Assembly: GCA_027605045.1 (NCBI GenBank)
Contig: JAQFWX010000163.1
Span: 1 to 64,000 of the forward strand
DNA from: Phallus indusiatus
Taxonomy: Eukaryota; Basidiomycota; Agaricomycetes; Phallales; Phallaceae
Reading direction: 5' to 3'
Length of the DNA: 64,000 bases
Below the pieces are notes generated by a model. The model saw only the letters and a program-made list of their open reading frames with translations. It was not told the origin of the DNA and searched no databases. The first letter of the stretch is position 1. Each line of letters starts with the position of its first letter. A program made the translations under genes and the position numbers. Of the stretch, positions 37,022 through 49,336 are shown piece after piece.

Positions 37022-37401
37022 TTCGAATGTTACGCCCACCGGAACCAATGTCTGTCACGATCTATCTTCGCTTGCTTTCAGTCTCGGCAAAAAACCGGTG
37101 CTCGACGAATGCAGGCCTCGTTCACCAGTATACGTACCTGTACATACTACTGATTGACTCTCGCTTAATATCATCATCACAAGTATCTGCTCAAAAATCA
37201 GTATGAAACAGGAAGGAGCGACTGTCATGCATCAGTCTGACACTTCACTAGCACTGATAGTTGATTCGCGTAGGTCGTATGATTGATTACGTGTTCGGAT
37301 TATCTATGAATGACGCACTGCAATCGGCCCATGTAGTCGGCATATATTTCTCACGTCGCCTCGAAGGCTTGAACTCCTTGTCGTTTCACAAGCAAGTTGT
37401 T
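37022..37401. other. Intergenic, upstream of the dehydrogenase
   Basis: Probable promoter of the downstream SDR gene. An in-frame ATG at 37279 would extend that protein, but the added residues do not match the family. Confidence 0.4.
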
Positions 37402-38589
37402 ATGTCTTTGAGTGACTCAGAAGTGCTTCGAGGCAAGCTGGCTCTTATCACTGGCTGCACAGGTGGTATTGGGCAAGCCACCGCTCGTTCATTGGCCCAA
37501 AAAGGTATCAATATAGCGGTACACTATAACACAGCGGCGGATACTGCTCGATCGCTCGTTGGGGAGCTGAAATCGTTGGGAGTAAATGCCAATGCTTTTC
37601 AGGTAAGGACTCAAAGTAGCCAGTATATTCTCATCTTTGATAGATTCATTAATGGAAGTTCATTTTCAACACAGGCGGATCTGTCGACGTATGGTACAAC
37701 GAAGAAGCTCTATCAATCTGTCAAGGAAACTATGGGTGACATAGATATCCTCTACTGTAACTCTGGGACTCTTGCCAAAACCATTGGACCTATGGGCGAT
37801 ATTCAGCAAATCTCTATTGATATGTTTGAAGACACATGGCGGATAAATACTGGTGTTCACATTCTGGTATGTATCTTTGTTCCGCTATTATTCGGAAGAG
37901 AAATGAAAAACAGGTTACATGTATTGTATATATAGCTTACTCAACTGGTTCTTCCGCACATGGAGTCTAAAAAATGGGGTAGAATCATATACTGTTCCAG
38001 GTGTCTTCATCCCATTATCTCATGAACAAAACAATCATCTGACGCTTTCAAAAAGTGTCGCCGCTGCAACCGGGGGTGTGATAGGACCTCATTATGCATC
38101 TTCTAAAAGCGCGATGAGCGGTCTCGTTCATTGGCTGGCAAATAGGTATGCCGCAGAAGGCATCGTAAGTACACCAACTGGATTTCGCCAGTCCTATTAA
38201 GCGAATACACAGACGGTCAACGCCGTAGCTCCAGCATTAATTACGAGTATATTTCATTAATGACTTCTCGATGAATATCATTTTAATATACCTCCTCACG
38301 TTTAGACACCGGAATGTTTCCAGATCCAAATAGCCCATTGAAAGTACGTTCAAGGAGATCAAGTTCACTTCTTGCTTCATATAACTCATTTCGGTGATTC
38401 ACGTAGGAAAAGATACCTGTGAAGCGTTTCGGTCGTCCGGAAGATATCGCAAATGCTGTAGAGCTTCTCGTTACAAATTCATATATGACCAACAAAGTAA
38501 GCCTTCAGCTGTGTTTTTCATATCAAAGATAGTAACTCGTGGGTAGATACTTGCTGTAGATGGAGGAATGACTCCATCAGCGTTTTGAA
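37402..38589 (+). CDS. Short-chain dehydrogenase/reductase (FabG-like SDR)
   Basis: NAD(P)H-dependent oxidoreductase; substrate unknown. The start at 37402 (MSLSDSEVLRGKLALITG) puts the Rossmann motif TGCTGGIG about 20 residues from the N-terminus, as usual. Further hallmarks: CNSG (the NAG motif), HMESKKWGRIIYCSS with the catalytic Ser, YASSKSAMSG with the catalytic Tyr-x3-Lys, VNAVAPALITNTGMFP, and a C-terminal RFGRPEDIANAVELLV...VDGGMTPSAF. Splices join at ATC|ACG (38165/38213), A|AC ACC (38308), AAA|ATA (38414) and AAA|ATA (38549). The stop is at 38587. Length is about 270 residues. The sequence resembles classical 3-oxoacyl-ACP reductases, but fatty-acid synthesis is not implied. Confidence 0.9.
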
Positions 38590-40571
38590 GCTCACGGAAC
38601 TCAAACACCCGGGTTATCGCATAAACTGTTCCGTTGATTTATTACCTTTGGGTGCAAATATGATTATAACTTTTCTCACATTTTTGGATTCCATCTTCTC
38701 AAAGCTAGCCAAGAATAAGAAGAATCTACTAGTCGCAAGACCGACACGCGTTCAGATGAATATTGAAGCTGAACTTGAAGCTTGATCTTGAATGTCCTCC
38801 TGACATCTATTGTTTATTTATTTGACTGATGCGCTCAGGGGTTTCGAGGAATTCAAATGTTGTTGGTGACAATTATATTTAATCTGACGGCCCAATTCAA
38901 ATTTAGAAGCTACTAGTAACCGCATCTGGATAGCAACCGAAGGTGGGAAGACGAGATTGGTTGTGGTTAAACTTGCGCATAAAGTAAGATAGGTTGTCCG
39001 CATTTCCCTGTTGTCAGCTCCTCATGTGTCGAATGAAGTTTTGAATTTGAAGCGTAATGATACATTCATTTACATGAAGAAAATCCCCGTAACTTGAAGA
39101 CCTTCTGACAACAGTGATTGATTCGCTTCTAACACTGTACCAGCGTTAATAATGAGTACGATATATATAGTTCATCTAACATTACCGGCTTTGATTCTTG
39201 GTGTGGATTCCATGCTTCGCCAGCCTCGAATCTCTTTGATGTGGGTGAAGTACACCGCATAGACCCTTCATTTAAATTATACCAGCTTGATAATAAGTAA
39301 GTATGTATTTCAAATGACCCACGTTGTGCCAGCGGAGAAACTGCTTCCCTCCTTCCGTGAAATAATTCATCTGTATCGTATCTACGAGCTTCACAGAATA
39401 GTGCTACATACATAATAGCTAGTTTCGGACAAATTCTCGCACTTGCGAAAAAAAATAACTTAGCGGATCAATCTAATCTACCCTGATCATGAGCCACCGG
39501 CGCCTTCCAAAAACATTCTAGCATTACTACCACCCTCATAAATTGAAGAATCGAAACACGATGAATATTGAAATTTCGATGCAACAGATGCTTGAAAATG
39601 AAACAAAATATAGTGAAGAACTCAACCGAGAAGTTCAATCGGTCAAGTAAAACTTCCGGTTTACCTTAGTCCTGTACGGTACGTACCACATGGCCGGTTC
39701 TCATCGATAAAAACGCGAGTGAGACGGGATTGTTACTCAACTAAAGTTAATTGTAGTATCGAATATTCGAGAAACTTGTGGACAACCCCAAAAATTTATT
39801 TCAAAATGTTCATGTGTAGATGTCAAAAACTAAGATCCATCAAACTTTCTTATTTAGTAGGCAGAGCCCCAATTCTCATTCTTTCATTCTATCTATTTCA
39901 TATGTAAATGAAAACATACTGTTTTCGAATGTGACGTATGACATAAATACCGGCCAAAGCGATCTGCGAGGAGGCACGGCCAGATGTTATAACATCGAGT
40001 TTTCATATTACCAATTGGATTGATATCAAGGAACGTATGTAGGGTAGAGTAGGGTAGGAGTACCCTCACAAGTCTTGTTTATCATCATGACCGTGGACAG
40101 CCAGCGCTGATTCCGATGTGATTATCTGGACTAAGGGTCTGACAAAATTCAAACACCGGACAAGTTTTTCCGATGAAACTTTGACAGGCTTTCACGCTTG
40201 GCCACACCTCTTCGGAGTTCCGAAATAAACGACTGATACATAAGTACACAAAAAAGAAGTCAATGTTAACAGAAAGAGAGAAGGCCAGTAATTTCTAACG
40301 CGAATAAATAAAATCCAATCCGTTCATAGCCAGCACATGGCTTTACCAAATAATGAAATGAGATGTCATGCAGAAGAAATGCCGAACGCTCCGTAATCAG
40401 ACATATGAAATAGCTCCAGTCATGACAGTTTCGGACGAGCACTAGGGAATATATATGATTAAAGGGGTCCATTTTGAACGGAACGAAAGGGCAAGATGAA
40501 AAAGAAGATGAGACAATAGGAGAACACATTGCAATTCCGGTTTTCCGTTAGAGAATGTTATGAATTCAAGC
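38590..40571. other. Gene-poor region
   Basis: AT-rich with frequent stops; short open frames only, with no recognised motif. A short GTAGGGTAGAGTAGGGTAGG run occurs near 40038. I see no gene. Confidence 0.5.
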
Positions 40572-41532
40572 TTAGTAGGAACCTCTCCCGTTTTGAACAA
40601 GTACGGGGTATTGTGCAGTGGTGGTATTCATCCGGGCGCAACTCGTTTGATCTTCATTCAACAGGAAACCTCTTGCGCAGCTTCCGATTGTGCATATGCC
40701 ATCAAGACAGGAAACGCCGGCGACATTGGGGATGGCCGTGCAATCAACTCCTGCAGGCTCATTTTCACCGAAAGGTACCTCACAGCCACCGCCTATCATT
40801 AGACGCATCCATTAATATCACAAATACAGAAAGGAAATTCTCAGTCAGGATCAACTCACAACTCCAGAGATCGTTCAGGACATCGACGCATTCCATCACT
40901 TCACGCCCGGGAATTTGACAACGTTTCCAGCCAGGAGCGCAGTCGGACCCCATGTCACGCTTGCGAACAGACGGCGCACCAGAGTAACATGAGGTGTATG
41001 AGCCACATTGTCCGTTGCAGACGGTGTAAGGATACGGGCAGATGCATGAGGTCGCTTTACCGGTGGAAGGGGACGGGACAAAACCATCGACACATTGGAA
41101 ACCGCAGGGGTTCGCAGATTGACAAACTGCTACAGCATTGTCTGGATATTGGCATTGTTCACTACCGGATGCTCCTGTAATCTGGTAGGGTTGATAGGTT
41201 AGACAAAAAACGGAAATTGAACAGCGAGAAGAGCTAAAACAAACCAAGTTGTTCAGTGACTTCGTTACAGCCTGCGCACCAAATAAAGTAACAGCCTGTC
41301 TAATGGCTGTGGGTCCAGACGAGATGAGGCTCGGGATTCCAGATACACATGCACACAAGTTGACATTTCCTAAAGAGAGACCAGAGACACTGAGTTCCTC
41401 ATTGACCTCGGCGCAAACATCACTTTGAAGACGAGGTTTGAACTGGTTGAGGGGTTTTGGAGTGACGACGGTGAGTGACGACGTCAGGGCTATAAGAACT
41501 GATAGCTGAGTGGTGAAGCGTAAGTGGAGCAT
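40572..41532 (-). CDS. Secreted cysteine-rich protein with CPL1-like domain
   Basis: The start at 41532 gives a signal peptide (MLHLRFTTQLSVLIALTSSL). A mid region with several Cys (CQYPDNAVAVCQSANPCGFQ and CICPYPYTVCNGQCGSYTSC) follows. The C-terminus has the CPL1-like module: CAPGWKRCQIPG..MECVDVLNDLWSCGGC...GVDCTAIPNVAGVSCLDGIC..SCARGFLLN. Known family members include Cryptococcus CPL1 and the mushroom PriA-type proteins; they are secreted and often developmentally regulated. Two introns: 41182-41244 is 63 bases and in-frame, with a CTAAC branch, joining NNL to ITGASG; and about 40807-40872 splits WS-CGGC. An upstream in-frame ATG (41574) would spoil the signal peptide. The stop is at 40572. 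The product is about 280 residues. Confidence 0.82.
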
Positions 41533-43205
41533 CTCGTGAGGAAGGCGAGTTAACTGAGAGAAGCAGTCGAACACAAGAGAGACGAACAGTCAAAAAGAAA
41601 CAAACTTCTTATACTGATCAGGGTATTACTCAATTCAATTATTCCATAAGGTACAAGGAACGGAATGGCAATAGGGATACGGAAGTTCAAGCCCGATATT
41701 TGCGATAGTCGCAATGACATCTCTGTTTAGATAATAACAGCCATGCCCATTTTAGATTTTTTCCTATCTAAAAAAATAATTTAATAAAGAAGTTCCGAAA
41801 TGGATAGGGTATAGTACTTCGACCATGCAGAACTATAGTCAACCACGTTCCTGGACCAGGATCCATTGTACAAGTGGAAATTGGTTGCCAGAGCTTTCTT
41901 CTGAACTTTGATATTTATCGGGAACTGTTTTGAGCTTTGTAGGACCACCCATTCCCTGCAAACAAAGAGCCTGAAACAGGACAGGCAACAAGGTGAACGA
42001 TATGTTGTAACTAAGCGGGAGAGCCGGCTGATCAATGCCGAACGTGACATATGTCACGTACGTTTTTTGATGATTTTTTGACAAATTCCTTGACAAATCT
42101 TTGATGCACGGTTATCTTTAACCTTTCTTCCTTTCAGTCAACCTCATCCCTTTCTACGATTATCCATTGACTAAAGATTGAGCGGAAGGGCGATAATTGT
42201 TTACGCCCCCCAAGAATGTTTTTAAGAACCTACAGCAATCGCGATTGCCGAAACGGAACACATGTCAAACTCTAGCAAAATCTAAAGATATTATCGCAAC
42301 TAATCACCATATTGCAATCTCAATTGAAGAAGACTTCGAATGACAGATCCAGGCTTAGCCTGTCAAATTGTCCCTTCAATCTTTTGGAAATGTTGAGCAC
42401 CTGGTCTCATTAAATATTCAGTGCCAGCCCTTCTCAGCTTGTTCGCAAGAAACATTTTGCAAATTGATTTCTATGTGATGTTGATGAAGGATTCTGTTGA
42501 GCATGTGTGTACGCTTCGTTTTCTTATCATGCTACACCTCTTGACAGTGACAACGTTTGACAGCTGAACTAGTGCTATCGTCAAGCCCTTACCCTTTTGC
42601 ATTGCTGAGCTTGATATATTTCAATATTTCATCCTTCGCGGGTTACCATCTTTAAAAGCGCTTATCTCAATTCTAGAAACTGGTCTGTATCAGAAGGCAG
42701 ATCGACTTCTTTCCTCAGCGGATTGGTTCGTTTATCTACATACCATATGGTTTTATATGAAGTAAAGAATCCGTTCAATCCAACTGTCATTGAAGTTTTT
42801 CCGATAAACAAGATGCAAAAGCAAAACTGGAAGGAAGCATCTTTCAGATTTCTTGCGAGAGTATCGGAGTTGTACCTCAATGAACAGGTATCTTCTTCTT
42901 TTGTTTTGAATGCAAGCATTCAACAGGTTCAACTCAGTTGACACAATAGTAACTGTTTTCAAGAATACGTAATCCAATATACGAAATGCTTCTAATTCAC
43001 AGCTTGAACTCTGTATTGTATCTCGACATTCGTCCAGCCCAAAAACTCCAATTCGATATATGCTACGCTCAGATTTAAGCTCGTCAAAAAAACATCTTCC
43101 TTTTTGTTAGTCACTGCTGTGGAGCTCGATGACGTCATACGTGTCCTGCACTTTTATGTGGGAAGGAAACACGAGGTTTGCGCATTCCAAGACCGATCCC
43201 TCACA
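41533..43205. other. Intergenic, no supported gene
   Basis: TATAAGAA on the minus strand at about 41608-41615 may be the TATA box of the CPL1-like gene. An open frame of about 90 codons (+) ends at 42941 and reads as a plausible protein (YHMVLYEVKNPFNPTVIEVF). I recognise no family in it and see no supporting exon. Confidence 0.4.
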
Positions 43206-43686
43206 ATGGGGTAAGTGTATAGTCTTTAATACTGTTTGACATCTAATATGATTTATTATATTCTTATAGAATAATATTTAGCTGTATAGCTGGTTTGTTC
43301 TTCTCTTGTGACCTCTTTAATATCTTGAGCTAATTCAGTCGCATCAACGCGATAGACATATTTACTTGCATAGCAGATGCCATCATGGGCCTCGTGAGCT
43401 GCATAGCCGGCTGTATTGAGAGTATAGTTGCCGGTAAGTACATAGAAGCTCTAATAGATATTAGACACTATGTTTATTGATTGGTTTATCAGCTATCGCC
43501 GCTTGCTTTGCTGGCATGGTGGATTGTATCACAGGTGTTCTTTGCTGTAGGCAAGTTATGGCATATCGATCATCTCTATTGAAATCATTAACCATCAAAA
43601 AAGGGCTTGTTGATCTACCCCGAGATACGAAAGGCGAGAGTGTCTCGGGGCGTTTGCGTCAATATTATTTCGCTGCTCAAACTTGA
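43206..43686 (+). CDS. Small Cys/Ile/Ala-rich amphipathic protein
   Basis: Spliced as ATGGG (43206-43210), then 43339-43433, then 43493-43686, it reads MGRINAIDIFTCIADAIMGL, then VSCIAGCIESIVAAIAACFA, then GMVDCITGVLCC and a basic polar tail of about 45 residues. The hydrophobic part repeats a C-I-A-x-x-I rhythm with Cys every 4-8 residues, suggesting a membrane-associated helix or acylated Cys. Similar short proteins are common and uncharacterised in Agaricomycetes (from general knowledge). A later in-frame ATG at 43385 is an alternative start. The first tiny exon is the weakest part of the model. Confidence 0.5.
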
Positions 43687-44299
43687 ATATTTTTCCGCGA
43701 TCCAATTATGAAGTTATATTTTGGACTTTTGATTGTAAATACATACGTTTCCCAACACCATTAGATTGAAAAAAGTATGGAGATCACCAGAACTGCAGTG
43801 TACGACGTCGGTCCATTTGTTTACCACTTGGCGATGACGTCACGGCTAAACCATGGGTAACCTTAACCGGGCAAACTCATTTTTATCGTACCACTTCTTT
43901 CGACGAAATGTACGAACTTGACGTTTGGGAAGTCACTTTGACTAATTTCTCTCAACCTGGCTTTGGGTAGTTCCTTAGATATGTGATGGAAAACCGAAAT
44001 CATTGACGCTTCCAATTCAGGGCCAAACAAACTAGTAGTTGAGCTGGCCTCCTCAATTTTCAAAGGAGGGTTAGAGATTCGAGAATAGAATAAAGATAGT
44101 GACATCTGAAAAAAAAAGTCTATATTTTTTCCATCTGTGGTCTGAGGTATGTTCGGTCAAACGATCGCGATAAATTTGGTTTTAGATACGTCAGCTACGA
44201 ATGGAGCTTAGACTGAACGGAATGTAGCATTAGCGGAACTGTAAGAATGCAAACTGTCAGCGTAAGACATACGTGGGGATTACGTCCAATCCCATTGAA
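43687..44299. other. Intergenic region
   Basis: The minus strand holds an 80-codon open frame (43863-44105) with no recognised motif. I see nothing else. Confidence 0.4.
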
Positions 44300-45045
44300 T
44301 TATTGACACGGCTCTAGAACACCATATGATATATTTATATCGAAACCCCGGCTTGAAGACTTCATCCCACGAAGGAACCTGTGTAATTGGCGAAGACAGG
44401 GAACGGACACATAACCGAGATTTTTGGAAGGTACCAATACTTTCGCTGCCCCTCAACCCGCAGATAATACCGCACTCGACAAATTGGTTCAGTCACCGTT
44501 CTGCTGGCGGCGGGCTGGTTGAACACAGGTGTAGAAGTTCCCGTAGAAAAAGCAGAGGAAGGAGGTAAACTCGGTGTAGTATTAGGCAAACGGAACAAAA
44601 AGGGAATAATCATCAATTTTGTCCGTGATGCCAGTGTTGTTGCATCTAAATCTCGATCTGTCGTGGGATCTAAAGAGTCTGTAATTTCTTCTTCAATATC
44701 TCGTTCGGTGTTGAACTGTTTCCACACGATTTTTTCCTGATTTAGAAGCTGGCGCGTTTTGTTGCGAGTGAAACTCATCAGGCGTGATTCATACGTAAGA
44801 AACTGAGAGATGGTAGTTTCGGCGCTGCGAATAAAAAGATCACAATAATGAGTAAAAAAACTGACAAGATGTTATTACGGATGGCAGTCTTTTCACCTGA
44901 TGGCTTCGCACACCAAACTGACTTTGAGGGCAACAACGTGCTTCCGCTCAGCCCGGTCAAGATCAAGGTTCACCGTACCGGCCACTAAATCTCCGTTCGT
45001 TCTGCCATGGTCAGGACACGAAAGTGTGAAAACAGGTCGGCCCAT
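44300..45045 (-). CDS. Short arrestin-like (N-lobe) protein, possibly truncated
   Basis: The start at 45045 gives MGRPVFTLSCPDHGRTNGDL, then VAGTVNLDLDRAERKHVVAL; the GDLVxGTVxLDL pattern is typical of the first strands of fungal arrestins. An intron (about 44832-44900) joins to SAETTISQFLTYESRLMSFT. Then come IPFLFRLPNTTPSLPPS and CRVRYYLRVEGQRKYW, which match the arrestin N-lobe (IPFxFxLPxxxPPS, xIRYY). After that the similarity stops. Either the frame reads to a stop at 44362, or a splice (donor GTACCTT, acceptor TACACAG) leads to a short tail ending at 44300. Full fungal arrestin-related proteins have a second lobe and PPxY motifs, neither of which I see here. It could be a short paralogue or a decaying copy. 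Confidence 0.5.
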
Positions 45046-45360
45046 CTTTCCCGCCTTGTGTTTCTTGCAGCAGAGAGTGCCTGTTTTGAGTCATTCCCAG
45101 CCCTCTCTGAAAGGGTTCAACCGCCGGGGTGTGGGGTTCTGCTTCCGAGTATGATAAATCATCACCCGTACGATCGTCTGAGTCAGAGCAGAGTCAGACC
45201 AGATACTATAAAGTGAAAAGAAGCATGCAAAGGTCATTTGTATTGTCAAGAATAAGAAGCGGTATCAACAGTTAATATTGTCTCAGAGGGTTTTACGGAA
45301 CTTTCGATTTACGGAACTTATAAGACGTAACGGAAGTCCCGGTTTTGTCTATCCGTCGCA
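45046..45360. other. Intergenic spacer
   Basis: The region between the arrestin-like gene and the 3' end of the MFS gene, both on the minus strand. Nothing recognised. Confidence 0.45.
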
Positions 45361-48121
45361 TCAAGGAAAGCCTACGTAATGTGCCTTAAATATCTCAAGA
45401 AAAGGGAAGGAGAGAAAAAAAACCTACTTTGTCAACTTTAAGTTTCGGCATACTAGTGCCATCTTCTGTGGTCTGATATATGAACACTTCTGGCGCATAG
45501 GGCGGCAGTGCTTCAGCATCACGTCGTTTATTCTCATTTGCGAGGTGAAAGCGTAATGTCTTCCGGTAAAAGAATTCAGACATGAAAAAAGAGATAGTTT
45601 GGATAGGTTTGCGTACCAGAATAAGTAATGGATTTATGCAATCGCATATCGTGATTACAATCCATGGTACACGGTCTCTGGGCATGTATTTCGCTTGCCA
45701 CACTAAATATAGACGAAAATGAGTCGGAGAAATACAGAAAATAAAATATAGCGGTCTACTTTGAGGGCCGACGATATTTCCAATGCAGTATGCTGATAGC
45801 ATAATAGCGTTCGTCGTGATACGCTTAGTGTGTCCAGCGGTGACGGCAGTAGCCCAACCAAGACTGAGGACAAAACCCGTTCCACCTATGTTTTCACGTT
45901 GATGAGACACAGAAAAAAAGGTCACCGAAATAGAAAGCCATACCTATGCCTGCAACCCACAGGCTGAACAACAGGCCGATCTTGTTCCCCCACGGAAGAG
46001 CATTCATCAGAATACTCCCCAGAATGTCAGGCACGGAATATGCTATTGCAACCCAAGCTAAAGAGTTTTTGAACTTTGCAACTAAATTAACACCGATCAA
46101 AATTGAAACAATTTGAATAACACCATCGACACAGCCTAAAAACGCCGCCAATATAAGATCAATGATGGGATGTCAGGCAAAGTTGTACTGCAACAACATA
46201 CCAAGGAGAGTAGTTTGAAAGGTTGTAAACCCAAAGCTGTTCACAATGATTTGCTTTTGGTTGCTCAGCTGCGACGAATTAGCGGATATTCGTAGTGGCA
46301 GATGTGATTTTGACCCACGCACCGAATTTGGGATATTACTCGATAATGTCAATAACAAAAATTGGGTATGATTTAGACATGACTTACTGTAAACATGAAC
46401 TAAGAGATTATCAGAGATGGTACCTCAATAACGACAGAGAAAAAACGTACTACAAAGCGAAAAGCCAGGTTTTAGGATCTTTCAAACATTCCACAACCCT
46501 AATAACTCAATACTTATGAACACCTTGAACTACGCAATATGACTTACTGGTCCACTTTGAATTGCTTGTTCCCAATGCCGGTTTGATTGACCTACATAAG
46601 CATGTAAAACAAAATGGGGATCTGACTGCAGTCATATATAACGCTGACCTTTATTCGCTCAATTGCGATTTTGCGTTCTTCCAATGTCAGAAACCGGGCA
46701 GTTATCGGAGAATCCGGAAAATACAGCCTACATATGTGTCAACATTGTTTTAGTTGATTAGAGATATGAGCAGCTTTAGGTTACCAGAAGATTCCAGCAA
46801 GTACAAGCGTTATGAGACCGGTTATTATCATCAACCTAAATAAATGCGACGATCAGCGTATATACTAGTATCAATTGATGAAGCTCAAAAACTCACCATT
46901 TCCACGCAGCAAACCCCGTATTCTGTATATGCAATACCCCAAAGCTCAAAAAACCATAGATAATATGTGCTGCAGCGGTCAAAGCAGTGAGCGGTCTGTT
47001 CCGTAAACAAGAAGCACGCTACTATTACCTACACCATCCATCAAAACTAGAGAATTGAACCTTGTCAAAAACTTTTAGATCAAGGCGGGTGCAAACATCA
47101 CTTACACCAATATCCAATTCTCTGGTTCTGTTCATTTCTCGTATAGAACATTGAAGTGACAATGAGAAATCCGGATGTTATGCTACCCTCGCAGGCTCCC
47201 ATAATGAAACGAACTAATTTGCGAGAAGCTCGAATGAATACCCGATTCAAGACTTCGTAAATAGAATAGACAAATACCACAAAATAAGCCAGCAAAGTTT
47301 TTACACGCAGCATGTGTAGTCAATGCAATTGCCCAAACAAAGATATTTAGTGACATCCATTTTCCAACAGGAAAGCGCTGAAGCGCAAGGTTTTGTCTAG
47401 TGCGAATGAATCCTCGTGTGGGATGAAGATAAGACGGCTTCTCACGGATATTGAAAAATTAGATAGCTGACATAAAAGATTGTTCCGAGCCAATTGCTTT
47501 AGAAAACACGTTTATTCATTACAATCAAAATTTCAGAAAGATTGAAGTACGTACTATCTAATACAAACCTACACGTGAGACAGAGAAATGTAGCAAGACA
47601 AAGAAATGAACGTACTCGTTCGCGTTCAAATGAGTATCCTTTCTATGGTAATATAAGTCTCAGACTGAAAGCCGATCTTAACGACTGTATACCTAATTCC
47701 AACTGAACGAAGGCTAATCAGTCGTAACGAGAGGAGTGCAATCAAAGACACGCACGAATGGCAGCACTTCCGAGGGTCGCCTTGTCCATAGCTTGTACTC
47801 TGCGAAATGTTTTCAAATTGGAAGTCTATTTGACGATAAAGACGAAATCTCACGCATAGAGTGCTATTGCCAAGGAGAGGTCTGCAGACCATACTGAAAT
47901 AGTCAAATACAAGGCTTACTACACATCATCGGCAGAATATACTTGTCGATCTTCTTGCGAACTCGGAGTGAATCTTCGGAGCTGATCGTGCTAGTGTCGA
48001 GACTGAACTGAGCTGCTTCATCTAGACGACTTTCTTCGATATGAATAGAGCTTGTCGGTTCTTTCTTTTCCTCGAGTTCAGGAGACGGATTGATATTAGC
48101 CGCGCACGACGATGGCGACAT
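45361..48121 (-). CDS. Major facilitator superfamily transporter, Dal5/allantoate-permease type (anion:cation symporter)
   Basis: Probably imports small organic anions such as allantoate, nicotinate or other vitamins across the plasma membrane; the substrate is unknown. The start at 48121 leads to a cytosolic N-tail and then RVRKKIDKYILPMMC, the usual entry to helix 1. Later exons contain MDKATLGSAAI, QRFPVGKWMSLNIFVWAIAL, THAACKNFAGLFC-VRFIMG, ACEGSITSGFLIVTSMFYTR, FGVLHIQNTGFAAWKW, FPDSPITARFLTLEERKIAI, QKQIIVNSFGFTTFQTTLLG, NSLAWVAIAYSVPDILGSIL and a GWATAVTAGHTKRITTNAIM core. The C-terminus reads APEVFIYQTTEDG...VDK and probably ends after one more splice (AHYVGFP, stop at 45361). About ten introns. 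The exons between 47560 and 47900 are the least certain and may include a microexon of about 40 bases. Confidence 0.82.
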
Positions 48122-49336
48122 CTTCGATGACCTGAGTGAAGGCGAAAGAAGAGTGGACGCTCAATGGCGCGGTGGTAGCTTCTTTAAGTATTCAAATGTT
48201 TACATTTTTCATGTGATGAATGAATTAATGAAGAATAAATGAACAACTCAATATATAAGGTCACATGACACGCACGACGGACATTCAAAAGAAAAATAAA
48301 CTATACAGTACGCATGTCCTTCTGGTGAACTTCAATTCGATTGTGACAGAAGCAGTAGAGACCGTTGGAGCCGTTGGAGTCTGAGAAGTCTGAAGGAGTA
48401 AACAAGGATCAAACAGGGATCAATAAGTGTCACGTTTTCAGTAACGCGTCGCAACACAATTGGCGCTCAAAAGTTAGGGCCACGCGCTATGTATTCAGAT
48501 ACTTAGCGAATTGAGTTTGTTTCACCGTACTTCCAAAATTGTTTGCATGCCATTGATTTAGAAGAATATGTAAATATTTTACGATTATATGTCGCGTTTT
48601 ATGGTAGCTAGACGACGTCAAAACAATCAAAAAGTACAATATACGGATGAAAATGACCGAAAGTCTCCAAACAAAGGCTCTTAGCTCCATGACAGTCTAA
48701 AGAGAACAATGCATTAAATAAAATTTAAAAAAAAGGTAGAACAAAGGATGGATCGATGATCGATGTCGATGAAGAACTAGTTCCGACGAGCGCTAATGAA
48801 CAAACGCAGACCTTACAAGAGCTACGCCCTTTGTACGCTTCCTATATCTACGCACCCTTTCATGGTATTCCACTAGACAATCCCAATCTAGACCTTCTTC
48901 ATTTAACGTTTAAAAGCCATGTTTTCACAAAGTAACAATCTCGCACATAACAGCGCGCTGACTTCCAAACTCGACGCTGAAACGTTATCCTCTCTATCAG
49001 TCTGTCACCAATTCAGAGGTAGGATATATCCTTTCCCTCAATGATCCTCGTCTAACGCTCAATCTTGCACAGGAGTACACCACCTTAGGCTTTCGATCAA
49101 CTCTCGACGTCAAATAATATACGTCTGTTTGAACTGACAGTGATCACGAACGAACCGGCACAGCTCAAAGACCTCATCGTCAATCTCGGAAATTTACACC
49201 GAAATCGTTCAAGATAAGAATATTAAACATAATCTAAATCTTGGTCGACTAATACATACTCAGATGACATCCAAACTTCATTTTCCCGGGTATTGAGTGA
49301 AGTGAATACAAGATAACGGTATAGTACATGGGCGTT
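48122..49336. other. Intergenic region
   Basis: Promoter side of the MFS gene and 3' flank of the next gene. Short open frames only; nothing recognised. Confidence 0.5.

Noticed and set aside
42657..42941. About 90-codon plus-strand frame (RLSTYHMVLYEVKNPFNPTV)
   Set aside because: Plausible composition, but no recognised domain and no partner exons.
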